The notes: generated by a model from the sequence alone, not told the origin. A DNA stretch of 8,712 bases from Chloroflexota bacterium (GCA_016210495.1 JACQUC010000160.1:1-8712); one strand, 5' to 3'; shown: positions 1 through 5,812, counted from the first letter of the stretch. Translations and numbers: made by a program.

Positions 1-1
1 G

Positions 2-187
2 CCCGACGGCAAGCAGATACCTTTTTGCGCCTACAACAACGTTGGCTACCGTGAGCAGGCCCGAGCGCAGCTTGCCGCTCAGGAGAAGGCTCGAGCCAAG
101 GCGCGCCGCGAAGGCACCAGGTTCCAGCCCAGGCCGTTGACGTTCGCGTTTCCATCGCCATCAGGCGGTAACGGATCGAACCAATGA
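2..187 (+). CDS. C-terminal tail of a probable radical SAM protein (5'-partial)
   Basis: An open frame enters from the left edge and ends at TGA 185-187, leaving 61 residues. It begins PDGKQIPFCAYNNVGYREQ, followed by an Ala/Arg/Lys/Gln-rich stretch and a low-complexity Pro/Ser/Gly tail. The 'DGK.IPFCAYN..YRE' block resembles, from memory, the C-terminal ends of some uncharacterised radical SAM oxidoreductases (COG1964-like). The catalytic CxxxCxxC region would lie upstream and is not visible, so the family call is tentative. The stop overlaps the next start as ATGA (184-187), which implies translational coupling to the methyltransferase. Codon use looks like that of the downstream gene, which supports real coding. 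Confidence 0.5.
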   Translation, partial: PDGKQIPFCAYNNVGYREQARAQLAAQEKARAKARREGTRFQPRPLTFAFPSPSGGNGSNQ

Positions 188-1005
188 GCGACAGACTGCC
201 TTCTGGCGAAAACGTAAAGTCCTGCTGCGCCGCGTTCTACTCAAGCGACTGGGCACGCCTACTGCTCGGGGATTCTTTTCATCCCGGCGGTCTTACCTTG
301 ACCGAACGGCTGGGACATCTGCTCGGCCTGCGGCCGGGGGTTCGCGTTCTCGACGTAGCTTCGGGCAAGGGCAGCACCTCAATATTTCTGGCTCAGCGCT
401 TCGGCTGCGAGGTCGTGGGAATCGACTACAGCGCGGGGTTGGTCGCCGAAGCAATACAACGGGCAGCCGTCTTAGGCTTGGCCGGAAAGGTGAGGTTTGA
501 AGGAGGAGACGCCGAGCGCCTGCCGTTCGTGGATGCCTCATTCGATGCCATTGTCTGCGAATGCGCCTTTTGCACTTTCTCGGATAAGCCCTCTGCGGCA
601 GTGGAGTTCGCTCGGGTGCTTCGGCCGGGTGGCAGAATCGGCGTGGCCGATCTGACGCGGTCCGGCTCTTTGCCAAGGGAAATGGAGAGCATCCTCGCCT
701 GGGTCGCCTGCCTGGGAGACGCGCGTCCCATTGGGGAATACGTCTCACTGTTGCGAGAGGCAGGGTTTGCCGAGCCGATGGCCGAAGCGCACGACGAAGC
801 GCTGCGCGATCTGGCGCGGGATATCCGCGGCAAGCTACTGGGCGCAGAGTTCCTGGCGAAGATTGGCAAGCTGGGGCTGCCGATAGGCGATATCGAGCAG
901 GCGAAGGTGATGGCGAAAGCCGCAGCACTGGCTGTGGACCGAGGGGAGTTGGGATACAGCTTGCTGGTAGCTGTACGCCCTGGAGGAGGTGCTGTCCGAT
1001 GGTGA
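184..1005 (+). CDS. Cys-rich class I SAM-dependent methyltransferase (UbiE/ArsM-like)
   Basis: This 273-residue cytosolic methyltransferase has a Rossmann-type SAM fold. Motif I is VLDVASGKGS (residues 55-64), the acidic residue ending beta-2 is in VVGIDYS (78-83), the motif II region is EGGDAERLPF (106-115), and the post-motif block is ARVLRPGGRIG (143-153). It has an unusual set of cysteines: a vicinal pair C14-C15 near the N-terminus, and C125, C127 and C130 in the CECAFC segment next to the active site. Arsenite methyltransferases also bind their metalloid through cysteines, but the positions here do not obviously match ArsM C72/C174/C224, so the substrate is unknown. The start is set by the ATGA overlap with the upstream stop; the Shine-Dalgarno is weak, as expected for coupled genes. 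Its own stop (TGA 1003-1005) lies inside the next gene, a 7-nt overlap. Inferred role: methyl transfer to a thiol-bound metal or metalloid, or to a small thiol or selenol. Confidence 0.85.
   Translation: MSDRLPSGENVKSCCAAFYSSDWARLLLGDSFHPGGLTLTERLGHLLGLRPGVRVLDVASGKGSTSIFLAQRFGCEVVGIDYSAGLVAEAIQRAAVLGLAGKVRFEGGDAERLPFVDASFDAIVCECAFCTFSDKPSAAVEFARVLRPGGRIGVADLTRSGSLPREMESILAWVACLGDARPIGEYVSLLREAGFAEPMAEAHDEALRDLARDIRGKLLGAEFLAKIGKLGLPIGDIEQAKVMAKAAALAVDRGELGYSLLVAVRPGGGAVRW
981..989 (+). promoter_or_regulatory. Shine-Dalgarno that fixes the start of the MerF/MerT-like gene
   Basis: A strong purine tract, TGGAGGAGG, sits inside the end of the methyltransferase gene, 9 nt before ATG 999. It has no role for the methyltransferase and points to a translation start at 999 (or GTG 1002, which gives a 4-nt GTGA overlap). 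That start lies upstream of the TGA at 1059, so ribosomes must meet this TGA as an internal codon. The alternative TTG at 1080 has no comparable upstream motif. Confidence 0.7.
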
Positions 1006-1313
1006 GAAGGATGACAGAGGGCTTGGCCGCCGTCACTTCTGCGCTGGCGTGCCTAGCCTGATTCGCCCCGATTATTATCTTGCCGCTCGGTCTGAGTGGC
1101 GTCGCTTTCGGTACCACGGTATTCTTCTCGAAGTATCAGCTCTGGTTTCTGGCGCTGGGTATCGTGGCCCTTGCCGTGGCTCACTACACTGCGCGCAAGG
1201 GGCGAAGTCTGGTGCGCCCACTGCAGGCACGGGTGCTCTGGGCATCCACCCTGCTCTTCGTCGCCTCGGCGGGTTACTATCTCTATTCCAACTACTTTTT
1301 CTTGATCAGGTGA
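999..1313 (+). CDS. MerF/MerT-like membrane protein with in-frame UGA, probable selenoprotein (CxxU)
   Basis: Reading through TGA 1059-1061 gives 104 residues. The N-terminal part (20 codons from ATG 999) and the C-terminal part (to TGA 1311-1313) form one coherent membrane protein. Three hydrophobic segments are visible, at about 10-38, 48-63 and 78-101, separated by a basic loop (TARKGRS). The junction reads C18-L-A-[TGA21]-F-A-P, then IIILPLGLSG. MerF (CCFTPVLVVLLG) and MerT (CC..PLVLV.LG.SG) carry a Hg(II)-binding vicinal Cys pair in the same place; aligned on the Pro and the LG(L)SG, the TGA falls on the second Cys. C18 is the only encoded Cys, so C18/U21 would be the sole thiol/selenol pair. 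A SECIS-like hairpin follows (1082-1100). The gene overlaps the methyltransferase by 7 nt and precedes the rhodanese by 12 nt. Likely role: moving or sensing a soft metal or metalloid, or a CxxU redox site in the membrane. The alternative is a Cys-to-stop null mutation. Confidence 0.68.
1082..1100 (+). promoter_or_regulatory. Candidate bacterial SECIS hairpin
   Basis: The stem GCCGCTC (1082-1088) pairs with GAGTGGC (1094-1100), giving 7 bp with one G-U wobble; T1081-G1101 can add another wobble. The loop is GGTCT (1089-1093). It starts 27 nt after the TGA at 1059-1061. Known bacterial SECIS elements lie just 3' of the UGA inside the coding region, with a short apical loop that has a G in its first two positions, at roughly 16-37 nt from the UGA. 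The E. coli fdhF element, which SelB recognises, has GGUCU in its loop, the same five bases as here. Pairing was done by eye, without an energy calculation. Confidence 0.62.
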
Positions 1314-1532
1314 AAGGAAGTCCATATGGCATTTGGTCGTTGGGTGGTGGTAGCGTTGGTAGGTGCTACAATAGTGTTTGTAAGCTGCGCGAGCGGCGGG
1401 AGCGCCTCAAATCAGACTGCACCCTCGGCACAAGGTGCCAGCGGCAGTCCGGCCAAGACCGGGTATTCGACGATGGATGCGCGGACGCTCCAGTCCGAGA
1501 TTGACGCGGGTCAACAGCTCGTGATCGTCGAT

Positions 1533-1540
1533 CTCACTCA
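1533..1540 (+). repeat. 4-bp tandem duplication (CTCA x2) causing the rhodanese frameshift
   Basis: CTCA occurs twice in a row (1533-1536 and 1537-1540), directly after GTCGAT. With one copy removed, the sequence reads D-L-R-E-P-E, the standard rhodanese 'VDLREP' motif. With both copies, the frame leaves the family sequence at once. This is a typical slippage insertion, or an assembly or base-calling error. Confidence 0.7.
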
Positions 1541-1557
1541 GGGAACCGGAGCTATAC

Positions 1558-1583
1558 TGAGCCGGGCACATTCCCGGGGCTCA
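1558..1583 (+). other. Hairpin containing the rhodanese TGA
   Basis: TGAGCC (1558-1563) pairs with GGCTCA (1578-1583), and GGG (1564-1566) with CCC (1573-1575). The loop is CACATT, with a 2-nt GG bulge on the 3' side. The TGA itself is in the stem and the loop begins only 6 nt later without a leading G, so it does not match the usual bacterial SECIS layout. It may be only a by-product of G+C-rich coding sequence. Confidence 0.35.
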
Positions 1584-1799
1584 GAACATCCCCTTTGAAG
1601 AGTTCGACAAGCGGATGAACGAGCTGGCGCCAGAGTCCAACACAGTGCTGGTCTGTCACACTGGGCCAATGGGAAAGGTATCCGGTACTCTCCTGGCCGA
1701 GCGTGGCCACGCCAGTGTGCGCAACCTCAGGGGAGGCATGGCGGCGTGGAACGGCGAGTTGGTAAAGTAGTTCTAAACTTGGGACGCCTGCGAAAACTG

Positions 1800-1890
1800 A
1801 ATGTGCTTCACGGAATGCTTGCAAGATGATGCGCTACCGCGTAGTGCAGGATTGACCTACCCATCTTGCAGGGCCTCCGTGGTTCACATT
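1800..1890. repeat. 91-nt imperfect palindrome, structured intergenic element
   Basis: Three nested perfect stems are visible. AATGTG (1800-1805) pairs with CACATT (1885-1890), CACGGA (1809-1814) with TCCGTG (1876-1881), and TGCAAGATG (1820-1828) with CATCTTGCA (1862-1870). They are separated by symmetric 3x3 and 5x5 internal loops. Inside, GCGCTAC (1831-1837) pairs with GTAGTGC (1841-1847) around loop CGC, and a minor AGG/CCT pairing (1848-1850, 1856-1858) would make a three-way junction. It lies between the rhodanese and the MFS gene. It has no terminal T-run, so it is not a classical intrinsic terminator. It could be a terminator-like 3' end, a leader RNA, a protein-binding palindrome or a small repeat element. 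No known family was recognised. Confidence 0.6.
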
Positions 1891-1918
1891 GGTATTGACC
1901 CGGCGCTGGATGTATGAT
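1889..1918 (+). promoter_or_regulatory. Weak sigma-70-type promoter candidate for the MFS gene
   Basis: TTGGTA (1889-1894) as -35 (4 of 6 consensus bases) and TATGAT (1913-1918) as -10 (5 of 6) are 18 nt apart, about 25 nt before ATG 1943. A better -35-like TTGACC (1895-1900) is nearby, but it is only 12 nt from TATGAT. This is a consensus match by eye only. Confidence 0.3.
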
Positions 1919-1942
1919 ACTCAAAACCGCAGAGGGCTTTCG

Positions 1943-3193
1943 ATGTGCGCAGATGTCCCACCAGGGGCAAGCCGAATCCGCGGGGGCCGGGAGCTAAAGA
2001 CGGTGCTGGCGGTTTATGCGAGTGGGTTGTTGCAAGGGATTTCCCTAATCCTCTTCCCTGCGGCAGGGCCCCTGCTCACCGATCCGCAGTTCCACGGGCT
2101 GACGAGCAGCCAATTCGGCATACTGTTTACGCCACAGATCATTGCCGCCATCGTTGCATCGACCGCCGCCGCCCGCTTTGCGGCGCGCTTTGGTATGAAG
2201 CGAGTACTGCTGGCCGGCCTGCTGGCGGACGTGTTGGCCATGTTGCTACTTGCCGCTAGCCAACTGGTGATCCATAGCGGAAGCCCGGCTTTCGTCCTCC
2301 TCCTGCTCGCTACCGGGGCGGTGGGGTTTGGCTTTGGTCTTACGATCACGGCTTTGAACACCTATGCGTTCGACCTGTTTCGGGACCGGCCGGACGCCGC
2401 GGTGACAGGGCTGCACGTGTTAACCGGCATCGGCCAGGTTCTTGCGTCGATTATCCTGGGCCTGTTTCTGGGGCTCGGGTCATGGTGGGGCGCGCCGACG
2501 GCCGTCGGCGTGGCGCTGGCGCTGATGCTGGGATTTCAACTCGGGCTTCCTATGACGCTGTCGCACGAAGGCTCGGCCCCAAATGGCAAAGGCAAGGGGA
2601 GCCATCTACCCGGCCGGGTCTGGTTGTATGCGGCCGCCGTATTCCTTTACGGCATTTGCGAAACCACCTTTGGCAACTGGAGCCCGATCTATCTCGAGCA
2701 AGACGCAGGCCTGACCATTAGCGACGCCGGTCTGGCGCTCGCGGTTTTCTGGGGGGCGGTCACGACCGGCCGGGTGCTGTTCGCCCTCGTCGCTGTCTGG
2801 CTCAGGCCGCAGATACTCTACTTGTTCACTCCTCTATTGGTGGGAACCGCATTCTTGTCCCTCCCTTCTCTGGCTGGATCGGCTTCGAGCATGCTGGCGC
2901 TAGGCCTGGCTGGCCTCGGACTGTCGTTCTTCTTCCCACTCTCGATCAGCCTTGCTTCCACCGAGAGACCGGATCTGGCCTCGGCCATTTCTGGCACTAT
3001 GGTCGCCGCCATAATGCTGGGCTCGGGCTTCGGCTCCAACAGCGTAGGTCTCGTTCGCGAGGCGATAGGCCTTCCGCTGGTTTTCCGGCTCTCGAGCCTT
3101 TACGCCTTCCTTATGGCGGCGATAGTCGTCGGCCTGAGCATATCTGGAAAGTCCGCCCTGGGCACATCTGGAAAGTCCGCGCGGACAAGTTAG
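1943..3193 (+). CDS. MFS permease (12-TM major facilitator)
   Basis: This protein has 416 residues and many hydrophobic segments in two halves, split by a hydrophilic central loop (HEGSAPNGKGKGSH). The segment AARFAARFGMKRVLLAG sits between helices 2 and 3, where MFS motif A normally lies. The length and layout fit an inner-membrane major facilitator of the sugar or metabolite/drug type; the substrate cannot be read. I chose ATG 1943 because AGAGGG lies 6 nt upstream and the hydrophobic region starts soon after. TTG 1889 would add 18 polar residues and would overlap the palindrome. The C-terminus carries a duplicated SGKSA unit from a 24-bp direct duplication. The stop TAG 3191-3193 is inside the Shine-Dalgarno of the cyclase gene, so the two are likely co-transcribed. 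Confidence 0.87.
   Translation: MCADVPPGASRIRGGRELKTVLAVYASGLLQGISLILFPAAGPLLTDPQFHGLTSSQFGILFTPQIIAAIVASTAAARFAARFGMKRVLLAGLLADVLAMLLLAASQLVIHSGSPAFVLLLLATGAVGFGFGLTITALNTYAFDLFRDRPDAAVTGLHVLTGIGQVLASIILGLFLGLGSWWGAPTAVGVALALMLGFQLGLPMTLSHEGSAPNGKGKGSHLPGRVWLYAAAVFLYGICETTFGNWSPIYLEQDAGLTISDAGLALAVFWGAVTTGRVLFALVAVWLRPQILYLFTPLLVGTAFLSLPSLAGSASSMLALGLAGLGLSFFFPLSISLASTERPDLASAISGTMVAAIMLGSGFGSNSVGLVREAIGLPLVFRLSSLYAFLMAAIVVGLSISGKSALGTSGKSARTS
3138..3180 (+). repeat. 24-bp-period direct duplication at the 3' end of the MFS gene
   Basis: The 19-bp unit GCAYATCTGGAAAGTCCGC occurs at 3138-3156 and 3162-3180 with a single T/C difference. The 24-bp period keeps the frame, so the peptide SGKSA is repeated in the cytoplasmic tail. 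This looks like a recent local duplication. Confidence 0.8.
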
Positions 3194-3201
3194 GAGGCAG
3201 T

Positions 3202-4107
3202 ATGGCACAACAACAGTGGTGGCCATCCCCATTCGGTCCGGATGATCAAATCGGGATGCTCAACGAGATAACGCCCCTCATAGTAGTGGAGGCCGCTCGC
3301 CTGGTGCTGCGTGGCAGGGTGTATGACCTGGGACGCGTTCTTGACGAAAACGTGCCCGCTTTTCCGGGCCGGAGCTTTCGGCAAAGCCTGGTCACCAATG
3401 CCCATCTGATTAATCGCCGCCGGCCGGGGGCAGGCCCTGCCGGCTGGGGAGAGAACAGCGTTAACTGGATCGTCGATGTCCTCCACGGCACTTCACAGAT
3501 GGGCACTCACCTGGATGCCTTGAACCACTTGCAGATTGGCGACCGTTTTTACAACGGACACACGCTGATCGAGATCGCGGAAGAGTGGGGTACCAGCAGG
3601 CTGGGGATCGACACAGTACCGCCGATTGTCACCCGCGGCATTCTAGTTGACGTAGCTCGCCTGCGGGGAGTAGGCCGACTGCCATCCGGGTACGTCATTT
3701 CAGTGGCAGACGTGGAGGCGGCTCTTGAGCAACAAGAGCAGCAAGTCAAACGTGGCGATGCGGTTCTTTTTCACACCGGATGGGGGGATTTGTGGATGCA
3801 GGACAACGCAACCTATCTCTCAGGAGAGCCCGGTCCGGGGCTGGGTCTGGCCCTATGGCTGGTTGAGCAAGGGGTGTCCCTGACTGGTTGCGACACCTGG
3901 AGCTTCGGGCCGGTTCCGCCGGAAGACCCGGCGCAGCCGTTCGTCGTGCCGCAATCCCTGAACGTGCGGCACGGACTGTTTATCGTGGAGAACCTGTCGA
4001 CCACGGAGCTGGCTCGTGACAAGGTGTACGAGTTCATGTTCATTCTCACCCACGCCAAACTACGGGGCGCCACGGGCGCCTGGGTTTCGCCTGCAGCAGT
4101 GATCTAA
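3202..4107 (+). CDS. Cyclase-family metal-dependent hydrolase (kynurenine formamidase-like)
   Basis: This 301-residue protein belongs to the putative cyclase family (PF04199), whose members include kynurenine formamidase KynB, isatin hydrolase and polyketide cyclases. The metal-binding motif HxDxxxH is intact as HLDALNH (H103, D105, H109), and it is preceded by the usual GTSQMGTH lead. Later family landmarks are GDAVLFHTGW (185-194), a D231 region and the C-terminal IVENL (261-265). At about 300 residues it is in the longer soil-bacterial subgroup, not the roughly 210-residue KynB group, so the real substrate may not be formylkynurenine. The start follows an AGGAGG (3192-3197) only 4 nt upstream that overlaps the MFS stop. 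Likely role: cytosolic hydrolysis of an amide, ester or lactone linked to the transporter and the following oxidoreductases (inference). Confidence 0.87.
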   Translation: MAQQQWWPSPFGPDDQIGMLNEITPLIVVEAARLVLRGRVYDLGRVLDENVPAFPGRSFRQSLVTNAHLINRRRPGAGPAGWGENSVNWIVDVLHGTSQMGTHLDALNHLQIGDRFYNGHTLIEIAEEWGTSRLGIDTVPPIVTRGILVDVARLRGVGRLPSGYVISVADVEAALEQQEQQVKRGDAVLFHTGWGDLWMQDNATYLSGEPGPGLGLALWLVEQGVSLTGCDTWSFGPVPPEDPAQPFVVPQSLNVRHGLFIVENLSTTELARDKVYEFMFILTHAKLRGATGAWVSPAAVI

Positions 4108-4253
4108 GTGATGCGGCGCAAAAAGCGTTACCGGTGGCGGCACGGCATGCCAGTACCTGTATCACAACAAATGCGGGTCTATCTGGCCGGGTCGAATGTG
4201 GCATCCGGCTTCGGTCAAATGAACACAAGGTCCGAATTAAATGGGAGTAGAGA

Positions 4254-5801
4254 ATGTCACAGGCGAATCGATATGACCTAATAATCGTCGGCGCCGGCGC
4301 CGGAGGAGCCACCCTGGCTCAGGCGCTGGCTCCCTCTGGCAAGCAGATCTTGCTCTTGGAACGGGGCGGGTATTTGCCGCGCGAGAAAGACAACTGGGAC
4401 GCGCAAGCCGTCTTCGTCGATTCAAAGTACAAGACGAAAGAAGAGTGGTACGACAAGGACGGCCGCCCATTTCACCCCGGTACACACTACTACGTTGGCG
4501 GCAACACGAAGTTCTACGGCGCCGCGCTTCTGCGCTTCCGCGGCGAGGATTTCGGCGAGTTGAAACACTATGGTGGCATCTCTCCCGCCTGGCCACTGAG
4601 CTACGACGATTTTGAGCCGTACTATACCCGTGCCGAACAGCTCTACCAGGTTCACGGCGAACGCGGCGCTGATCCCACTGAGCCACCGGCAAGCACTCCC
4701 TATGCCTATCCGCCAATTAGCCACGAGCCACGAGTGCAAGGGCTTTACGACGACCTAAGTCGGATCGGCAACCGCCCGTTCCCATTGCCCCTTGGAATAA
4801 TGCTCGATGAAGATAAACCCCATCGCAGCCGCTGCATCCGCTGCGATACGTGCGATGGCTTCCCTTGCTTGGTGAACGCCAAGTCCGACGCTCATATTAT
4901 CTGCGTCGAACGATCGTTGGCGTCTCCGAACCTGACGCTTCACACTCATGCCTACGTGCAGCGCCTGGAAACCGACACTTCGGGACGAGAGGTCAAAAAG
5001 GTGATCGTGGAGCGCGATGGCGCCGTGGAAGAGTACTCGGCCGACATCGTAGTGGTCGCCTGCGGGGCTATCAACTCGGCGGCGCTGCTATTGCGCTCGG
5101 CTCAGGACAAACACCCAAACGGGCTAGCCAACAGCTCTGGCGTTGTCGGCCGGCATTACATGGCGCACAACAATTTAGCTTTCATTGCCATTTCGCACCG
5201 ACCAAATCCGACCGTGTTCGAGAAGACGATTGGCCTGAACGACTATTACTTCGGCGTTGACGATTGGCCGTATCCGATGGGGCACGTTCAGATGCTTGGC
5301 AAGTCCAAGCCGGCCATGCTGGCAGCGGACGCGCCCAAGTACACGCCGAGAAAGGCGCTTGACGTGATGGCCCAGCACAGCCTCGATCTTTGGGTCGCGT
5401 CGGAGGACCTTCCTGACTCAGAGAATCGCGTGACCCTCAACTCCCAGGGCCGGATCGTGCTGAAATACACGGAGAACAACATGGAGGGTCATAAGCGTCT
5501 GATCGCCAAACTCAAGAGCTTGCTTACGAAAGTGGGATGTGAGGACAGACTGCTACCCTGCTCGATCTACCTGGGCAAGAAGATCCCAATTGCTGGGGTG
5601 GCCCACCAGTGCGGCACGATTCGCTTCGGGCGCGACCCGGAGTCCTCGGCCCTCGACCTGAACTGTAAGGCGCATGATCTGGATAATCTCTACGTCGTCG
5701 ATGGCAGTTTCTTTGTGTCGAGTTCTGCCTGCAACCCGGCGCTGACCATTATCGCCAATGCTCTACGTGTTAGTGAGCATCTCATCGAGCGCTTAAAATA
5801 A
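4254..5801 (+). CDS. GMC-family FAD-dependent oxidoreductase (sugar/alcohol oxidase or dehydrogenase)
   Basis: This protein has 515 residues. The N-terminal FAD site is IIVGAGAGG (G13, G15, G18) with E36 ending the second strand, and GGNTKFYGA (82-90) is the GMC signature region near the flavin. The C-terminal GMC domain has the catalytic pair H451 (VAHQCGT) and N494 (CNPALTI), with VVDGS at 481-485. A His/Asn pair is also found in pyranose oxidase and cellobiose dehydrogenase, which supports a sugar or polyol substrate. A compact cysteine group C194-C197-C200-C205 (CxxCxxCx4C) sits in the middle. No signal peptide is evident, so it is probably cytosolic. The start is set by GGGAG at 4243-4247, 6 nt before ATG. 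It follows a 146-nt gap after the cyclase and is followed after 11 nt by the dehydrogenase. Confidence 0.9.
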   Translation: MSQANRYDLIIVGAGAGGATLAQALAPSGKQILLLERGGYLPREKDNWDAQAVFVDSKYKTKEEWYDKDGRPFHPGTHYYVGGNTKFYGAALLRFRGEDFGELKHYGGISPAWPLSYDDFEPYYTRAEQLYQVHGERGADPTEPPASTPYAYPPISHEPRVQGLYDDLSRIGNRPFPLPLGIMLDEDKPHRSRCIRCDTCDGFPCLVNAKSDAHIICVERSLASPNLTLHTHAYVQRLETDTSGREVKKVIVERDGAVEEYSADIVVVACGAINSAALLLRSAQDKHPNGLANSSGVVGRHYMAHNNLAFIAISHRPNPTVFEKTIGLNDYYFGVDDWPYPMGHVQMLGKSKPAMLAADAPKYTPRKALDVMAQHSLDLWVASEDLPDSENRVTLNSQGRIVLKYTENNMEGHKRLIAKLKSLLTKVGCEDRLLPCSIYLGKKIPIAGVAHQCGTIRFGRDPESSALDLNCKAHDLDNLYVVDGSFFVSSSACNPALTIIANALRVSEHLIERLK

Positions 5802-5806
5802 GGAGG
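5801..5806 (+). promoter_or_regulatory. Shine-Dalgarno that decides the dehydrogenase start
   Basis: AGGAGG begins at the last base of the GMC stop codon and lies 6 nt before GTG 5813. This supports GTG 5813 over the in-frame ATG 5861, where homologues often begin (MKAVA...), although a weaker TTGGAGAG precedes ATG 5861. Confidence 0.6.
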
Positions 5807-5812
5807 TCACTT

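Larger units (their letters stand above)
1326..1770 (+). pseudogene. Lipoprotein rhodanese with a frameshift and an in-frame UGA
   Basis: The N-terminal part, from ATG 1326 (AAGGAAG Shine-Dalgarno at 1314-1320), has a hydrophobic signal segment ending in a lipobox-like FVSC (C21) and a Ser/Gly/Ala linker. It then enters a rhodanese domain (LQSEIDAGQQLVIVD) and stops at TGA 1596-1598. The rest of the domain continues in the +1 frame: LREPELY-[TGA 1558-1560]-AGHIPGAQNIPFEEF, then the catalytic-loop region LVCHTGPMG (Cys codon 1654-1656) and NLRGGMAAW, ending at TAG 1768-1770. Removing one copy of the CTCA duplication at 1533-1540 restores VIVDLREPELY. The TGA remains after that repair, at a position just before AGHIPGA that is variable and not catalytic. 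The intact protein would be an exported, lipid-anchored sulfurtransferase of about 147 residues. As written it is broken; a sequencing error could explain the shift, while recoding or C-to-T decay of CGA could explain the TGA. Confidence 0.75.

Noticed and set aside
1059..1061. UGA read as Trp (alternative genetic code)
   Set aside because: TGA terminates several neighbouring genes correctly, and Trp is encoded by TGG throughout.
293..1117. Long minus-strand open frame (274 codons) opposite the methyltransferase
   Set aside because: It is Arg/Pro/Ser-rich with no domain, and it mirrors a clearly coding plus strand. It is a G+C-driven shadow.
1080..1313. TTG 1080 as the true start of the small membrane protein
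   Set aside because: It lacks a Shine-Dalgarno, removes C18 and the UGA position, and ignores 20 well-formed upstream codons in the same frame that have a strong Shine-Dalgarno.
1558..1583. SECIS for the rhodanese UGA
   Set aside because: The UGA is inside the stem, the loop starts only 6 nt downstream and lacks a leading G.
1800..1890. Integron attC site
   Set aside because: The imperfect-palindrome shape is similar, but no RYYYAAC/GTTRRRY core pair bounds it and no integrase is visible.
1889..1942. TTG 1889 as start of the MFS protein
   Set aside because: It lies in the palindrome and promoter region, has no good Shine-Dalgarno and adds only a polar stretch; ATG 1943 has AGAGGG at 6 nt.
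4108..4253. Small ORF from ATG 4111 in the gap before the GMC gene (about 55 codons, overlapping the GMC start)
   Set aside because: It has no Shine-Dalgarno and no recognisable sequence, and it is very basic at its start. The gap otherwise shows only a GGCATGCC palindrome (4144-4151) and a weak GCCGG/CCGGC hairpin, with no convincing promoter or terminator.
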